Assembly (NCBI GenBank): GCA_018402305.1
Contig: JAGYJE010000012.1
Coordinates: 1 to 64,000, forward strand
Origin: Puniceicoccaceae bacterium
Lineage (GTDB): Bacteria; Verrucomicrobiota; Verrucomicrobiia; Opitutales; Coraliomargaritaceae
DNA length: 64,000 nt
Direction of reading: 5' to 3'
The notes below the pieces were generated by a model. It had not been told where the DNA came from, did no database searches, and saw nothing but the letters and a program-made list of their open reading frames with translations. Made by a program: the position numbers and the translations under genes. Below, piece after piece: positions 58,133 to 64,000 of the stretch (the first letter of the stretch is position 1; every line of letters starts with the position of its first letter).

Positions 58133-59295
58133 TGAGGCAAATCCTACAGTTTTTGTGTTTCCTTAGCCTCGCTTTGATCGTGGGTGGGCCGACGCCTGCA
58201 CAGGCCGCCGCGGTCGGGAGTGGCAAGTCATTCACCGCTATTGTGCAAGCTCCGGCCGGGATACTGGGTATCGATGCCGACGGCATCTGGCTTTCAACCG
58301 ATGATGGGGCATCCTTTAGTCATGTCTATTCCGAGGCTTCGGTTCCTTGCTTCGCGCTGGCACCATCCGAAGATACGGTGATCGCGGTGGGTGGGAGCGG
58401 CTCGGTCTCGCGCTCCACGGATGGCGGGAATAATTGGTCTGAAGTCGACGCATCGGGTCTTCCGAGTCTGTTCGGTGATTTGATTTCGGTTGCATCGCGC
58501 GGCGACGGGGTCTGGCTGGCAACAGGAGACAGACGGGCCGCCCATATCTGGCGGAGCACCGATGACGGGCAAACCTGGGCCGAACTAAATGCACCCAATG
58601 CACCCACTGCAACCGGCCTGCGCGCAATTGCCTGGCAGGCCGATACCGGGTGGATCCTGGCAGGTGAGGGAGGATTCGGCGAGGGCATTGTCTATCAAAG
58701 TTCAGACGACGGGGACACCTGGGAGCTGCTCGCAGATGGATTGGCCGCGCCGATTAACGCTGTTGCGATCAATGGCTCGGGACAGATCGCTGTCGTGGGC
58801 GAAGGAGGCCTCTTTCTCCAGGGTTCCACCAATTCCGATTTTATTTCGCCCGCCGGTGACTCTGTCTCCGAAGACCTACACGCGGTCATCGCCGGAGACT
58901 CGGGCAGCTTTGTCGCTGGGGGAGATTCAGGTGCGCTGATCACTCTGGATAGCAATGGCACTGTCGATAGTTCCCTCGCCAATGGGCCCGATATTCAGGC
59001 TGTGTTGAGCCTGGGGGATGAGAAATTGCTCGTCAGTGGTGTTTACGAACCACCCGCGACCGTGGAGCGCTCCATTCCATTTCGACTTCTAGTTGCCCGC
59101 GATGCGGATAGCGGTGACTTTGTTTTGACAGTGGAAGAGACACTGACAGACCGCAATTATCACATTGAATCCTCCATCAATCTGCAGGACTGGTCCGATG
59201 TCTCCGGAAGCGAACGCACCGGAAATGGTGCCGCCCAAGTCTGGACCTTCCCGGAAGAGGGGACTCGCCTTTTCTGGCGGGTCGTGGAGTTGTAG
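58132..59295 (+). CDS. Secreted Asp-box (BNR/sialidase-like, Ycf48-like) repeat protein
   Basis: 387 residues. A Sec signal peptide is clear: MRQ, a hydrophobic core around residues 4-19, and a probable cut after AQA near residue 26. Four Asp-box motifs (S-x-D-x-G-x-(S/T)-(F/W)) lie at residues ~55, 95, 142 and 190, as in BNR or HCF136-like beta-propellers. Sialidase catalytic residues were not recognised, so an enzyme role is not claimed. Residues ~316-387 form a separate C-terminal domain with IESSINLQDWSDV and a final FWRVVEL, a pattern common at the C-termini of secreted verrucomicrobial proteins, possibly for sorting. Its ATG overlaps the stop of giant B by one base (TAATG), so the two are probably co-translated and may work together. 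The next gene starts 66 bases downstream. Confidence 0.8.
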   Translation: MRQILQFLCFLSLALIVGGPTPAQAAAVGSGKSFTAIVQAPAGILGIDADGIWLSTDDGASFSHVYSEASVPCFALAPSEDTVIAVGGSGSVSRSTDGGNNWSEVDASGLPSLFGDLISVASRGDGVWLATGDRRAAHIWRSTDDGQTWAELNAPNAPTATGLRAIAWQADTGWILAGEGGFGEGIVYQSSDDGDTWELLADGLAAPINAVAINGSGQIAVVGEGGLFLQGSTNSDFISPAGDSVSEDLHAVIAGDSGSFVAGGDSGALITLDSNGTVDSSLANGPDIQAVLSLGDEKLLVSGVYEPPATVERSIPFRLLVARDADSGDFVLTVEETLTDRNYHIESSINLQDWSDVSGSERTGNGAAQVWTFPEEGTRLFWRVVEL

Positions 59296-59361
59296 TCTTA
59301 TTTTCCTTGCGCGTCTTCATCCAATCAGTTAACCCAATTATCTATTAAATAACCCAGTCCT

Positions 59362-60371
59362 ATGAACTTTTACCCACTTCAAACCTTCGCCATTGGCAGT
59401 CTTTGCCTTGCCGCCGCATCAACACTTCAGGCCCAGTTTTTGTCGTCGACCAATTCGCGTGAAGCAGTCGGCTACGCAGTGGCCCTTGAGCAGGGGCACC
59501 TCGCTGTAAGCAGCGCAGTCGATTTTGCCCGGGCGAATGCGCATTTAGCAAACGGCGCCGCTTTGGGATACAGCTTTTCCAACCTGGAAACAGACCGGAC
59601 CGATCAACGGCCGTTTGATAGCGAGGTAGATCAACAGGCGGTCCATCTTAATTATGGTCACGCTTTTGGTCATGGCTTGGTCGCTGCCCTGCAGCTCTCC
59701 TACTTTGATTCGGAAGCAGAGTCAATTTATCCAGAAATTCCCGGGAAGGTTGAATTTGATTCAGATGGCTGGTTGATCGCGTCCACCATCGCCTACGCTT
59801 TGGAAGGCTTTGATTTTGCTTTTGTTGCCGGGCTCGGCGGCCTTTCCAGCGATACTCGCGGGTTGACTCTACCACCCCACCGAAAGAAGGCGATACTGAT
59901 ACGGATTTTTATACCCTCGGTGTGAACGTGGATTACACAATCTACCAGCAGGATGCCCTCACCATTACACCACGCGTCGGCCTGAATTATACGAAGGTCG
60001 ATGTCGATCCCATCACTGAAACCACAGCGCCAGCAGACAGTGGGGTCCTCGATTCAATGGATCGTGAATGGTTGATCGCTTCCCTGGAACTGATCTTTGG
60101 ATGGAAGGCCAATGAAAAACTTGAATTAAACGCGGCTTTGGGTTGGCACTACGATTTCGAGAATGATGAAACAACGTTAAGTGGTGTCGATAAGGTCGGC
60201 GATCCTGGAAGCATTACCCTGCCAGACGTCGGTGAAAGCGTCTTCAAGGGCGGCTTGAGCGCGAACTATGCCCTCGACGATAATTGGGCGCTTGGAGCGG
60301 ATGTGAGCATCTACTCTGGCGATGAACTGAACGGCGTCTCCCTTGGTGCTGTCTTGGCCTATCGCTTCTAG
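59362..60371 (+). pseudogene. Autotransporter-type outer-membrane beta-barrel protein, one frameshift
   Basis: The first frame (59362-59925) gives a signal peptide (MNFYPLQTFAIGSLCLAAASTLQA, spanning residues 1-24 with cleavage after LQA) and amphipathic strands up to GLSSDTRG. It then runs into an unrelated tail and a TGA. The second frame continues naturally as V-D-S-T-T-P-P-K-E-G-D-T-D-T-D-F-Y and ends GAVLAYRF, with the terminal Phe typical of outer-membrane barrels. One missing base near 59860-59878 explains the break, for example in the GGG at 59860 or the CCCC at 59875. Restored, the protein is about 336 residues, the size of an autotransporter barrel with little passenger. It has no POTRA domains, so it is not a TpsB transporter. 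The break may be a real mutation, phase variation or a sequencing error. No Shine-Dalgarno sequence is evident. Confidence 0.8.
59860..59878 (+). other. Probable frameshift site in the barrel gene
   Basis: Reading moves from the frame of 59362 to the frame of 60371 here. Adding one G at GGG 59860-59862 gives D-T-R-G-V-D-S-T-T-P-P-K; adding one C at CCCC 59875-59878 gives P-P-P-P-K. Both are compatible with the downstream strands. Confidence 0.65.
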
Positions 60372-60390
60372 TCCGCCTCGCTTCTAGTCC

Positions 60391-60420
60391 GGCCGCCTTT
60401 TGATGCGGCCACGTTATTTT
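60391..60420 (+). terminator. Candidate intrinsic terminator after the barrel gene
   Basis: GGCCGC (60391-60396) and GCGGCC (60405-60410) form a perfect 6-base stem with an 8-base loop. ACGTTATTTT follows, a weak T tract. A second, looser inverted repeat (CCGAG 60421 / CTCGG 60444) lies just downstream. Together they probably separate this gene from the SDR gene. Confidence 0.45.
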
Positions 60421-60460
60421 CCGAGACCCTGGGGCTAAGCTACCTCGGGGTTTCGCGCAT

Positions 60461-60489
60461 TTAGACCGCTGGGCTGAACGCCCTATTAT
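60461..60489 (+). promoter_or_regulatory. Candidate sigma70-type promoter of the SDR gene
   Basis: TTAGAC (60461-60466) and TATTAT (60484-60489) are separated by 17 bases, a good -35/-10 geometry. Transcription would begin only about 7-10 bases before the ATG at 60505, giving a nearly leaderless message, in line with the missing Shine-Dalgarno sequence. A small GGGC/GCCC hairpin (60471-60483) fills the spacer. Confidence 0.35.
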
Positions 60490-60504
60490 TATTTTTTATT
60501 TTCT

Positions 60505-61941
60505 ATGGACATTGCTATCGTCACCGGTGCGGAGACGCCTCTTGGCCTCAACCTTATTCAGCGCTTGGTCCGCCAGGGCTATCGCGTTCACGGGATTGGG
60601 AATAATTTTTCAAAGATCACTTACTCGGATGCCCAGTTTGCTGCTCACCCGGTCGACCTCAGCCAACTCGCCGAGGTTGTGAAGGTCATGCAGCGCATCC
60701 TCGCCAAGGAAAAGTCGCTCAATCTCCTCGTTCATGCCATCGATGTGACGCCCGGCGCCGCTTTTGAAAAACTGTCTGTCGGTAACCTGGAGGCGATTTT
60801 GAAGGTCGGCCTGATGGGCCCCGTTATGCTCACGCGCCTCGCGATGCCGAATCTGCTGCGTTTTCGCGGGCAGCTTATTAACGTCATCCCCGCGAACAAG
60901 AGTGGCCACCCGGCAAGTGCGGTCAATGCCCTGATCGAGGGGGGGCTTCGGGATATGAATCGCGCGCTCTTTGATCAGGCCCGCGATGCCGGTCTGCGCG
61001 TGACCAATTTGATTCTTCGCCAAAACCCACAGCCTGACGGGTTGGAGGTGAAGAGTAGCGAGCAGACCCACATCGACCTTGAGGATGTCGCGCGCAGCCT
61101 GGAGCAGTTGATCGATCCAAACTTGGTCAACGTTCCTTCCGAGATTGTCCTGCACCCGCGCGCCAGCGCGCAGTCCGCGCACGAATTACCCGGCTTGCCA
61201 GAGCCGATGGACCCCTACAATGAGGTGTTCCTACCGCCCAGGGAATACAGCCCACCAGAGCAGCCAAAGATCCCCACCCAGGAGAAGCAGAAGGTCGAGC
61301 GCACCATCCCCTATACCGACGATGAGATGGAGGATAAAATCGCGGCCGCTATTGAGGACTTTGAAGCCCACCCCGAACGCTATGAACAGAAGGAGCCCCC
61401 GGTGGAGCGTTCCAAGCAACAAGACGCACGGCCCGAACATACTGACGCGAGTGAGGGTGGGGCTGGTTCCAATAAGCGCCGCCGTGGTCGCCGACGCGGT
61501 GGACGCAATCGTAATCGGGACCGGGTATCCGGTGAATCCCAACCGCCAACCAGTCAATCGGATGGACAGCGCAGTAATGACCAGAGTCCGAAGGCGTCGG
61601 TAACGAAGCCAGTTCAGCAAGTTGAGGCAATGCCCAAGCGATCGCGGCGAGATGATTCGGGAGCAAACGAGCCCAAAAAGGATGGGCCAGCACAATCCAT
61701 GAGGAAGCCCGCCCGGAAAGTGGAGACGATCGCCATGCAGCCGACGGATGCCGTCAAGCCGAAGAAAGCCCCGGCCAGAAAGGCGCCGGGGAAGACGGTA
61801 AAGAAGACAGCCAAAACGCCCGCCAAAAAGGCTGCCAAAAAGGCGGCAAAGAAAACGCCGGCCAAAAAAGCGGCTAAAAAAACGGCTAAAAAGAAGATCG
61901 TGCAAGCCAGTCAACCAGTGCCGTCTCAGAGCTCAGATTAA
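60505..61941 (+). CDS. SDR-family protein with basic, histone-H1-like C-terminal tail
   Basis: 478 residues. Residues 1-~220 are a short-chain dehydrogenase/reductase fold. The dinucleotide motif T-G-A-x-x-x-x-L-G lies at residues 7-14, a V-H-A-I-D strand near 76-80 stands in place of the usual NNAG, and INVIPANKSGHPAS near 125-138 corresponds to the catalytic Ser region. The expected Y-x-x-x-K is absent (VNALIEGG at the site), so reductase activity is doubtful. Residues ~230-320 are acidic and proline-rich. Residues 324-340 are an Arg/Gly patch (KRRRGRRRGG) of RNA-binding type, and residues ~419-464 are Lys/Ala/Pro repeats like bacterial histone-H1-like proteins. The tail suggests nucleic-acid binding; this is inference. 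The gene has its own upstream signals and ends in a 9-base convergent overlap with the next gene. Confidence 0.8.
   Translation: MDIAIVTGAETPLGLNLIQRLVRQGYRVHGIGNNFSKITYSDAQFAAHPVDLSQLAEVVKVMQRILAKEKSLNLLVHAIDVTPGAAFEKLSVGNLEAILKVGLMGPVMLTRLAMPNLLRFRGQLINVIPANKSGHPASAVNALIEGGLRDMNRALFDQARDAGLRVTNLILRQNPQPDGLEVKSSEQTHIDLEDVARSLEQLIDPNLVNVPSEIVLHPRASAQSAHELPGLPEPMDPYNEVFLPPREYSPPEQPKIPTQEKQKVERTIPYTDDEMEDKIAAAIEDFEAHPERYEQKEPPVERSKQQDARPEHTDASEGGAGSNKRRRGRRRGGRNRNRDRVSGESQPPTSQSDGQRSNDQSPKASVTKPVQQVEAMPKRSRRDDSGANEPKKDGPAQSMRKPARKVETIAMQPTDAVKPKKAPARKAPGKTVKKTAKTPAKKAAKKAAKKTPAKKAAKKTAKKKIVQASQPVPSQSSD
61759..61897 (+). repeat. Lys/Ala-rich repeat tail of the SDR-fusion protein
   Basis: Degenerate repeats of AAAAAGGC-type codon pairs encode K-K-A-A-K-K, T-P-A-K-K-A-A-K-K-T and related units (residues ~419-464). 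The repeats resemble AKKxAxKK-type tails of bacterial H1-like proteins. Such A-rich repeats can slip in replication and vary in number. Confidence 0.8.
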
Positions 61942-62451
61942 CTGGTCGATCAGTTGAACTGCCTCATTGACGCGGGTGCTCAGGTCGCCGCTCAGTTCTA
62001 GGTAGGGCAGATCCATTTTTTTGAGACTTTCCCGGAACGTTGCCTGCAAGGCGTCGCGGGCCTCGGGGCCCTCGCGCTGGCCGGGGTCTTCGGTCCACTT
62101 GACCCCATCCGGCGAACAGAGCAAATAGAGCGCATAATCGCGCGAGAGAAATTTCGCCTCCTCCGCATCGTCCCGTCGCCCAAAGTAGTGCTTGGCGTAA
62201 AGAAGTGTGGATAAAAGATTGGTATCGTGGAGGATGCAGCGCTTGGCCCTGTCTAGTGCCGCGTCTTCTGTGGCCAGCTGCCCGGCAAAGATATTCGGCA
62301 AGTCCCCCGTCCGGAGCTCGCGTTGCACTTGTTGCACGTAGGTGCGCACGAATTCCGGCGTCCAAGGCTCTCCGTAATAGCCTGAGAGCGTCTGGGCTAA
62401 TGTGCTTTTACCAGTGCACTCCGCGCCTGTGATGACGATCCGCTTGATCAT
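61933..62451 (-). CDS. nadR: NadR-type ribosylnicotinamide kinase (AAA/P-loop)
   Basis: 172 residues from the ATG at 62451. The frame is open further upstream, but that extension lies inside pnuC and has no homology, whereas MIKRIVITGAECTGKST is a typical family start. Walker A is G-A-E-C-T-G-K-S-T at residues 9-17, and the family's E-F-(V/A)-R-x-Y follows near residue 34. The C-terminal part has CSPDGVKWTEDPGQRE, like the NadR kinase segment with W-x-x-D-(G/P)-x-R. Only the kinase domain is present; the nucleotidyltransferase and DNA-binding parts of full NadR are missing. The enzyme would phosphorylate nicotinamide riboside to NMN in the cytoplasm. It starts 2 bases after the pnuC stop, and the pair forms a salvage unit. 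Its own stop overlaps the convergent SDR gene by 9 bases. Confidence 0.85.
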   Translation of the reverse strand: MIKRIVITGAECTGKSTLAQTLSGYYGEPWTPEFVRTYVQQVQRELRTGDLPNIFAGQLATEDAALDRAKRCILHDTNLLSTLLYAKHYFGRRDDAEEAKFLSRDYALYLLCSPDGVKWTEDPGQREGPEARDALQATFRESLKKMDLPYLELSGDLSTRVNEAVQLIDQLI

Positions 62452-62453
62452 TT

Positions 62454-63041
62454 CTAAGCTCTGATTTGCCGACTCCAGTCGCGCCAGCCCTTGATCGCAA
62501 GGCCGATAAAAAGGGTGAATAAAACAACCGTCGGCCATAACCCGCCGAGGGCGAAGAGGATGAGGTAAGTAACGTTGCTGATCAGCCAAAAGATCCAGGT
62601 CTCAATGTGCTTACGGCTGAGCATCCACTGAGCGGTGAGGCCGCAGGAGGCGGCAAATGCATCTGCGTACGGTTGGATGGCGCCGCCGGATTGCGTGAGC
62701 AACCAACCCAGCCCGATAGTGCCCGTACAAATGAAGGCGATCACCCGTGGCCAGTGGGAGTGTGTGGTTGTTGAAACGTGGACCTTGGCTTCATTATTGC
62801 CGGATCGGGTCCACTTCGCCCAGCCGTAGGAAGAGATCCCAATAAAAACGATATTCATCCCCATGAGCGCGGGCAGGCCAAAGTCATAGCTGATATAAAC
62901 ATAGCAGGCGTAGCATAGGATGAAGCTCGGCCATGCCAGAATCTTTTCTTTAATGCTCAACCAGACACCCGTAATGCCGGTTACGGCACCGATCCATTCC
63001 ACTGCCGGAGTCGCGGCGAGTTGCTGCAAAAAGGTGTCCAA
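62454..63041 (-). CDS. pnuC: Nicotinamide riboside transporter PnuC
   Basis: 195 residues, the normal PnuC length, with about seven hydrophobic segments. The family signature in the last third is present: Q-W-M-L-S-R-K-H-I-E-T-W-x-x-W at about residues 138-152, followed by a membrane segment with N-V-x-Y. An early W-(P/L)-x-x-(I/L) segment (KEKILAWPSFILCYACY) also fits. PnuC proteins move nicotinamide riboside through the inner membrane by facilitated diffusion, and phosphorylation by the following kinase traps it. It is separated from the Dabb gene by 6 bases and from the kinase gene by 2 bases, so an operon is very likely. Confidence 0.9.
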   Translation of the reverse strand: MDTFLQQLAATPAVEWIGAVTGITGVWLSIKEKILAWPSFILCYACYVYISYDFGLPALMGMNIVFIGISSYGWAKWTRSGNNEAKVHVSTTTHSHWPRVIAFICTGTIGLGWLLTQSGGAIQPYADAFAASCGLTAQWMLSRKHIETWIFWLISNVTYLILFALGGLWPTVVLFTLFIGLAIKGWRDWSRQIRA

Positions 63042-63047
63042 TGCTGG

Positions 63048-63347
63048 CTAATTTGCGTCGAACACTGTCACCTGATCCCACTTCTCTTTGTGCGTTTGGA
63101 GAAATGCTTGGTGGATTGGGTCTTGCTGGTAGGCGTCGTGTGCCGCCACGTCTTTAAGCAAAACCGTGAGACAAAAATCGTAATTGGCGACCAGCACGGG
63201 ACGCTCAGCCACCGGCGCGGGCCTACCGATATAAACCGCCTCGGCGTGCTCTATTTCTTTCAAGCTCTCAAGGCCTATGCGGAAATCAGTGAATTCGGGA
63301 CCATCAAGATCCTTGCGCAGATAGAAGAATACGTTGTGAACGAGCAT
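63048..63347 (-). CDS. Dabb (stress-responsive alpha/beta barrel) domain protein
   Basis: 99 residues from the ATG at 63347. The open frame reaches further upstream (63476), but that part overlaps thrH and is low-complexity Ser/Pro/Asn sequence. The start MLVHNVFFYLR matches the Dabb family, with its conserved early His and strand. Y-D-F-C-L-T-V-L-L-K-D and A-Y-Q-Q-D-P-I-H-Q-A-F follow, the second being the family's 'Y-x-x-H-P-x-H' region. Dabb proteins are small dimeric ferredoxin-like barrels found in stress responses and some biosynthetic pathways; the substrate is unknown. It lies between thrH (19 bases upstream) and pnuC (6 bases downstream). Confidence 0.8.
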   Translation of the reverse strand: MLVHNVFFYLRKDLDGPEFTDFRIGLESLKEIEHAEAVYIGRPAPVAERPVLVANYDFCLTVLLKDVAAHDAYQQDPIHQAFLQTHKEKWDQVTVFDAN

Positions 63348-63366
63348 GGGTTCGGGGCTGTTGGTG

Positions 63367-63966
63367 TTATAAGACGCGCTCGATGAGTTGACGGAGTTCG
63401 CCGTGGCTGCGGGCGACGGGGAGTTCCGGTCGTTCGGTGGTGAGTCGCTCGGGCGGGCAGAAGAGTGCGCGGGCATCCGCCACGTCGATCATACTGAGAT
63501 CGTTGTAGGAATCGCCCGCGGCAAAGGTCTCGAAATTCAGCGCTTTAAAGGCTTCGACTGCCTTGCGTTTGTGGTCCTTCAGCCGAAGGCGGTAGTCGGC
63601 GATGCGGCCGTTTTCTTCGATCACCAGGTCGTGACAGAAAAGGGTGGGATAACCGAGCTTGGCCATGAGCGGACCCGCGAATTGGCGGAAGGTGTCTGAG
63701 AGAATGACCAATCGCGTTTGCGAGGTGACCCACTCAACAAAGTCCACCGCACCCGGCAGCGGATCGAGCGTGCCGATGACTGCCTCGATGTCGGCCAGCT
63801 TGAAACCCTCATTGTCCAAAATATCCAGGCGATACCGCATCAGCACGTCGTAGTCCGGCTCATCCCGGGTGGTGCGCCTGAGCGCTTCAATTCCGGTCTG
63901 CTCTGCAAATGCAATCCAAATTTCCGGGATAAGCACTCCCTCGAGGTCGAGACATACGATATTCAT
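63367..63966 (-). CDS. thrH: ThrH-type phosphoserine/homoserine phosphotransferase (HAD family)
   Basis: 199 residues. The start MNIVCLDLEGVLIPEIWIAFAE shows HAD motif I (D-L-E-G-V) and the ThrH hallmark order; the catalytic Asp is residue 7. Motif II is L-V-I-L-S-D-T near residues 86-92, the Lys motif lies in R-L-K-D-H-K-R-K near 128-135, and motif III is F-A-A-G-D-S-Y-N-D near 148-156. ThrH dephosphorylates phosphoserine and can transfer the phosphate to homoserine, linking serine and threonine metabolism in the cytoplasm. It is the first visible gene of the minus-strand cluster, and only 34 bases lie between its ATG and the window edge, so its promoter cannot be assessed. Confidence 0.9.
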   Translation of the reverse strand: MNIVCLDLEGVLIPEIWIAFAEQTGIEALRRTTRDEPDYDVLMRYRLDILDNEGFKLADIEAVIGTLDPLPGAVDFVEWVTSQTRLVILSDTFRQFAGPLMAKLGYPTLFCHDLVIEENGRIADYRLRLKDHKRKAVEAFKALNFETFAAGDSYNDLSMIDVADARALFCPPERLTTERPELPVARSHGELRQLIERVL

Positions 63967-64000
63967 CGTCCTAAATCCGCCGGAAAGCGGCTCTGAGTCA

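Noticed and set aside
58132-59295. Sialidase
   Set aside because: Asp boxes are present, but no catalytic Arg triad, Tyr/Glu pair or FRIP motif was recognised, so only a propeller is claimed.
59362-60371. Barrel protein as a TpsB/FhaC-type transporter for giant B
   Set aside because: At about 336 residues it is too short and has no POTRA domains; the strand pattern and terminal Phe fit an autotransporter-type barrel instead.
62452-62589. N-terminal extension of the NadR-like kinase
   Set aside because: These 46 codons lie inside pnuC in another frame, and the kinase homology begins exactly at the ATG at 62451.
63348-63476. N-terminal extension of the Dabb protein
   Set aside because: It overlaps the conserved end of thrH, is low-complexity, and the family start is at 63347.

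Overview
The window comes from the accessory part of a Gram-negative bacterial chromosome, most likely a marine Verrucomicrobiota (Opitutae-like) or a relative in the PVC group. This is inference from several signs: a LEPR-XLL-type N-terminus (written LESRILL here), ELWxxDGT repeats, giant RTX and beta-strand-repeat proteins, an Asp-box protein with a short 'FWRVVEL'-like C-terminal domain, and the absence of clear Shine-Dalgarno sequences.

About 91% of the window is two giant genes on the + strand. Giant A occupies bases 1-39245 and is cut by the left edge: its frame is open from base 3, so at least 13,080 residues are visible and the true start lies upstream. It is a linear mosaic. From left to right it holds about nine copies of an unrecognised ~170-residue beta module (to ~5.56 kb), amphipathic beta repeats (to ~7.4 kb), and a long RTX calcium-binding region (7.6-14.6 kb). 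Next come ~100-residue modules mixed with RTX turns and PPC-like segments (14.7-21.9 kb), FG-GAP repeats, four P-domain-like units, a second FG-GAP set, and two ELWxxDGT blocks separated by an array of ~100-residue beta modules. It ends with a leucine-rich-repeat segment split by a LamG domain, a last RTX block, and a short domain that recurs near the N-terminus of giant B.

Giant B (39374-58132, 6252 aa) is complete. It has a LEPR-XLL-type N-terminus and a low-complexity linker made of in-frame microsatellites, followed by filamentous-haemagglutinin-like beta-helix repeats. About 3.7 kb of the module array also seen in giant A interrupts the helix. Its stop overlaps the start of a secreted Asp-box (BNR) protein (58132-59295). 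That gene is followed by an autotransporter-type outer-membrane barrel gene carrying one frameshift (59362-60371). Together these look like a cell-surface or secreted adhesion locus; no secretion machinery is visible in the window.

The right end (60.5-64 kb) is ordinary. It holds an SDR-family protein that lacks the YxxxK motif and carries a long basic, histone-H1-like tail (+ strand). Convergent to it is a compact minus-strand cluster, thrH - Dabb protein - pnuC - nadR-like kinase. The last two would import and phosphorylate nicotinamide riboside.
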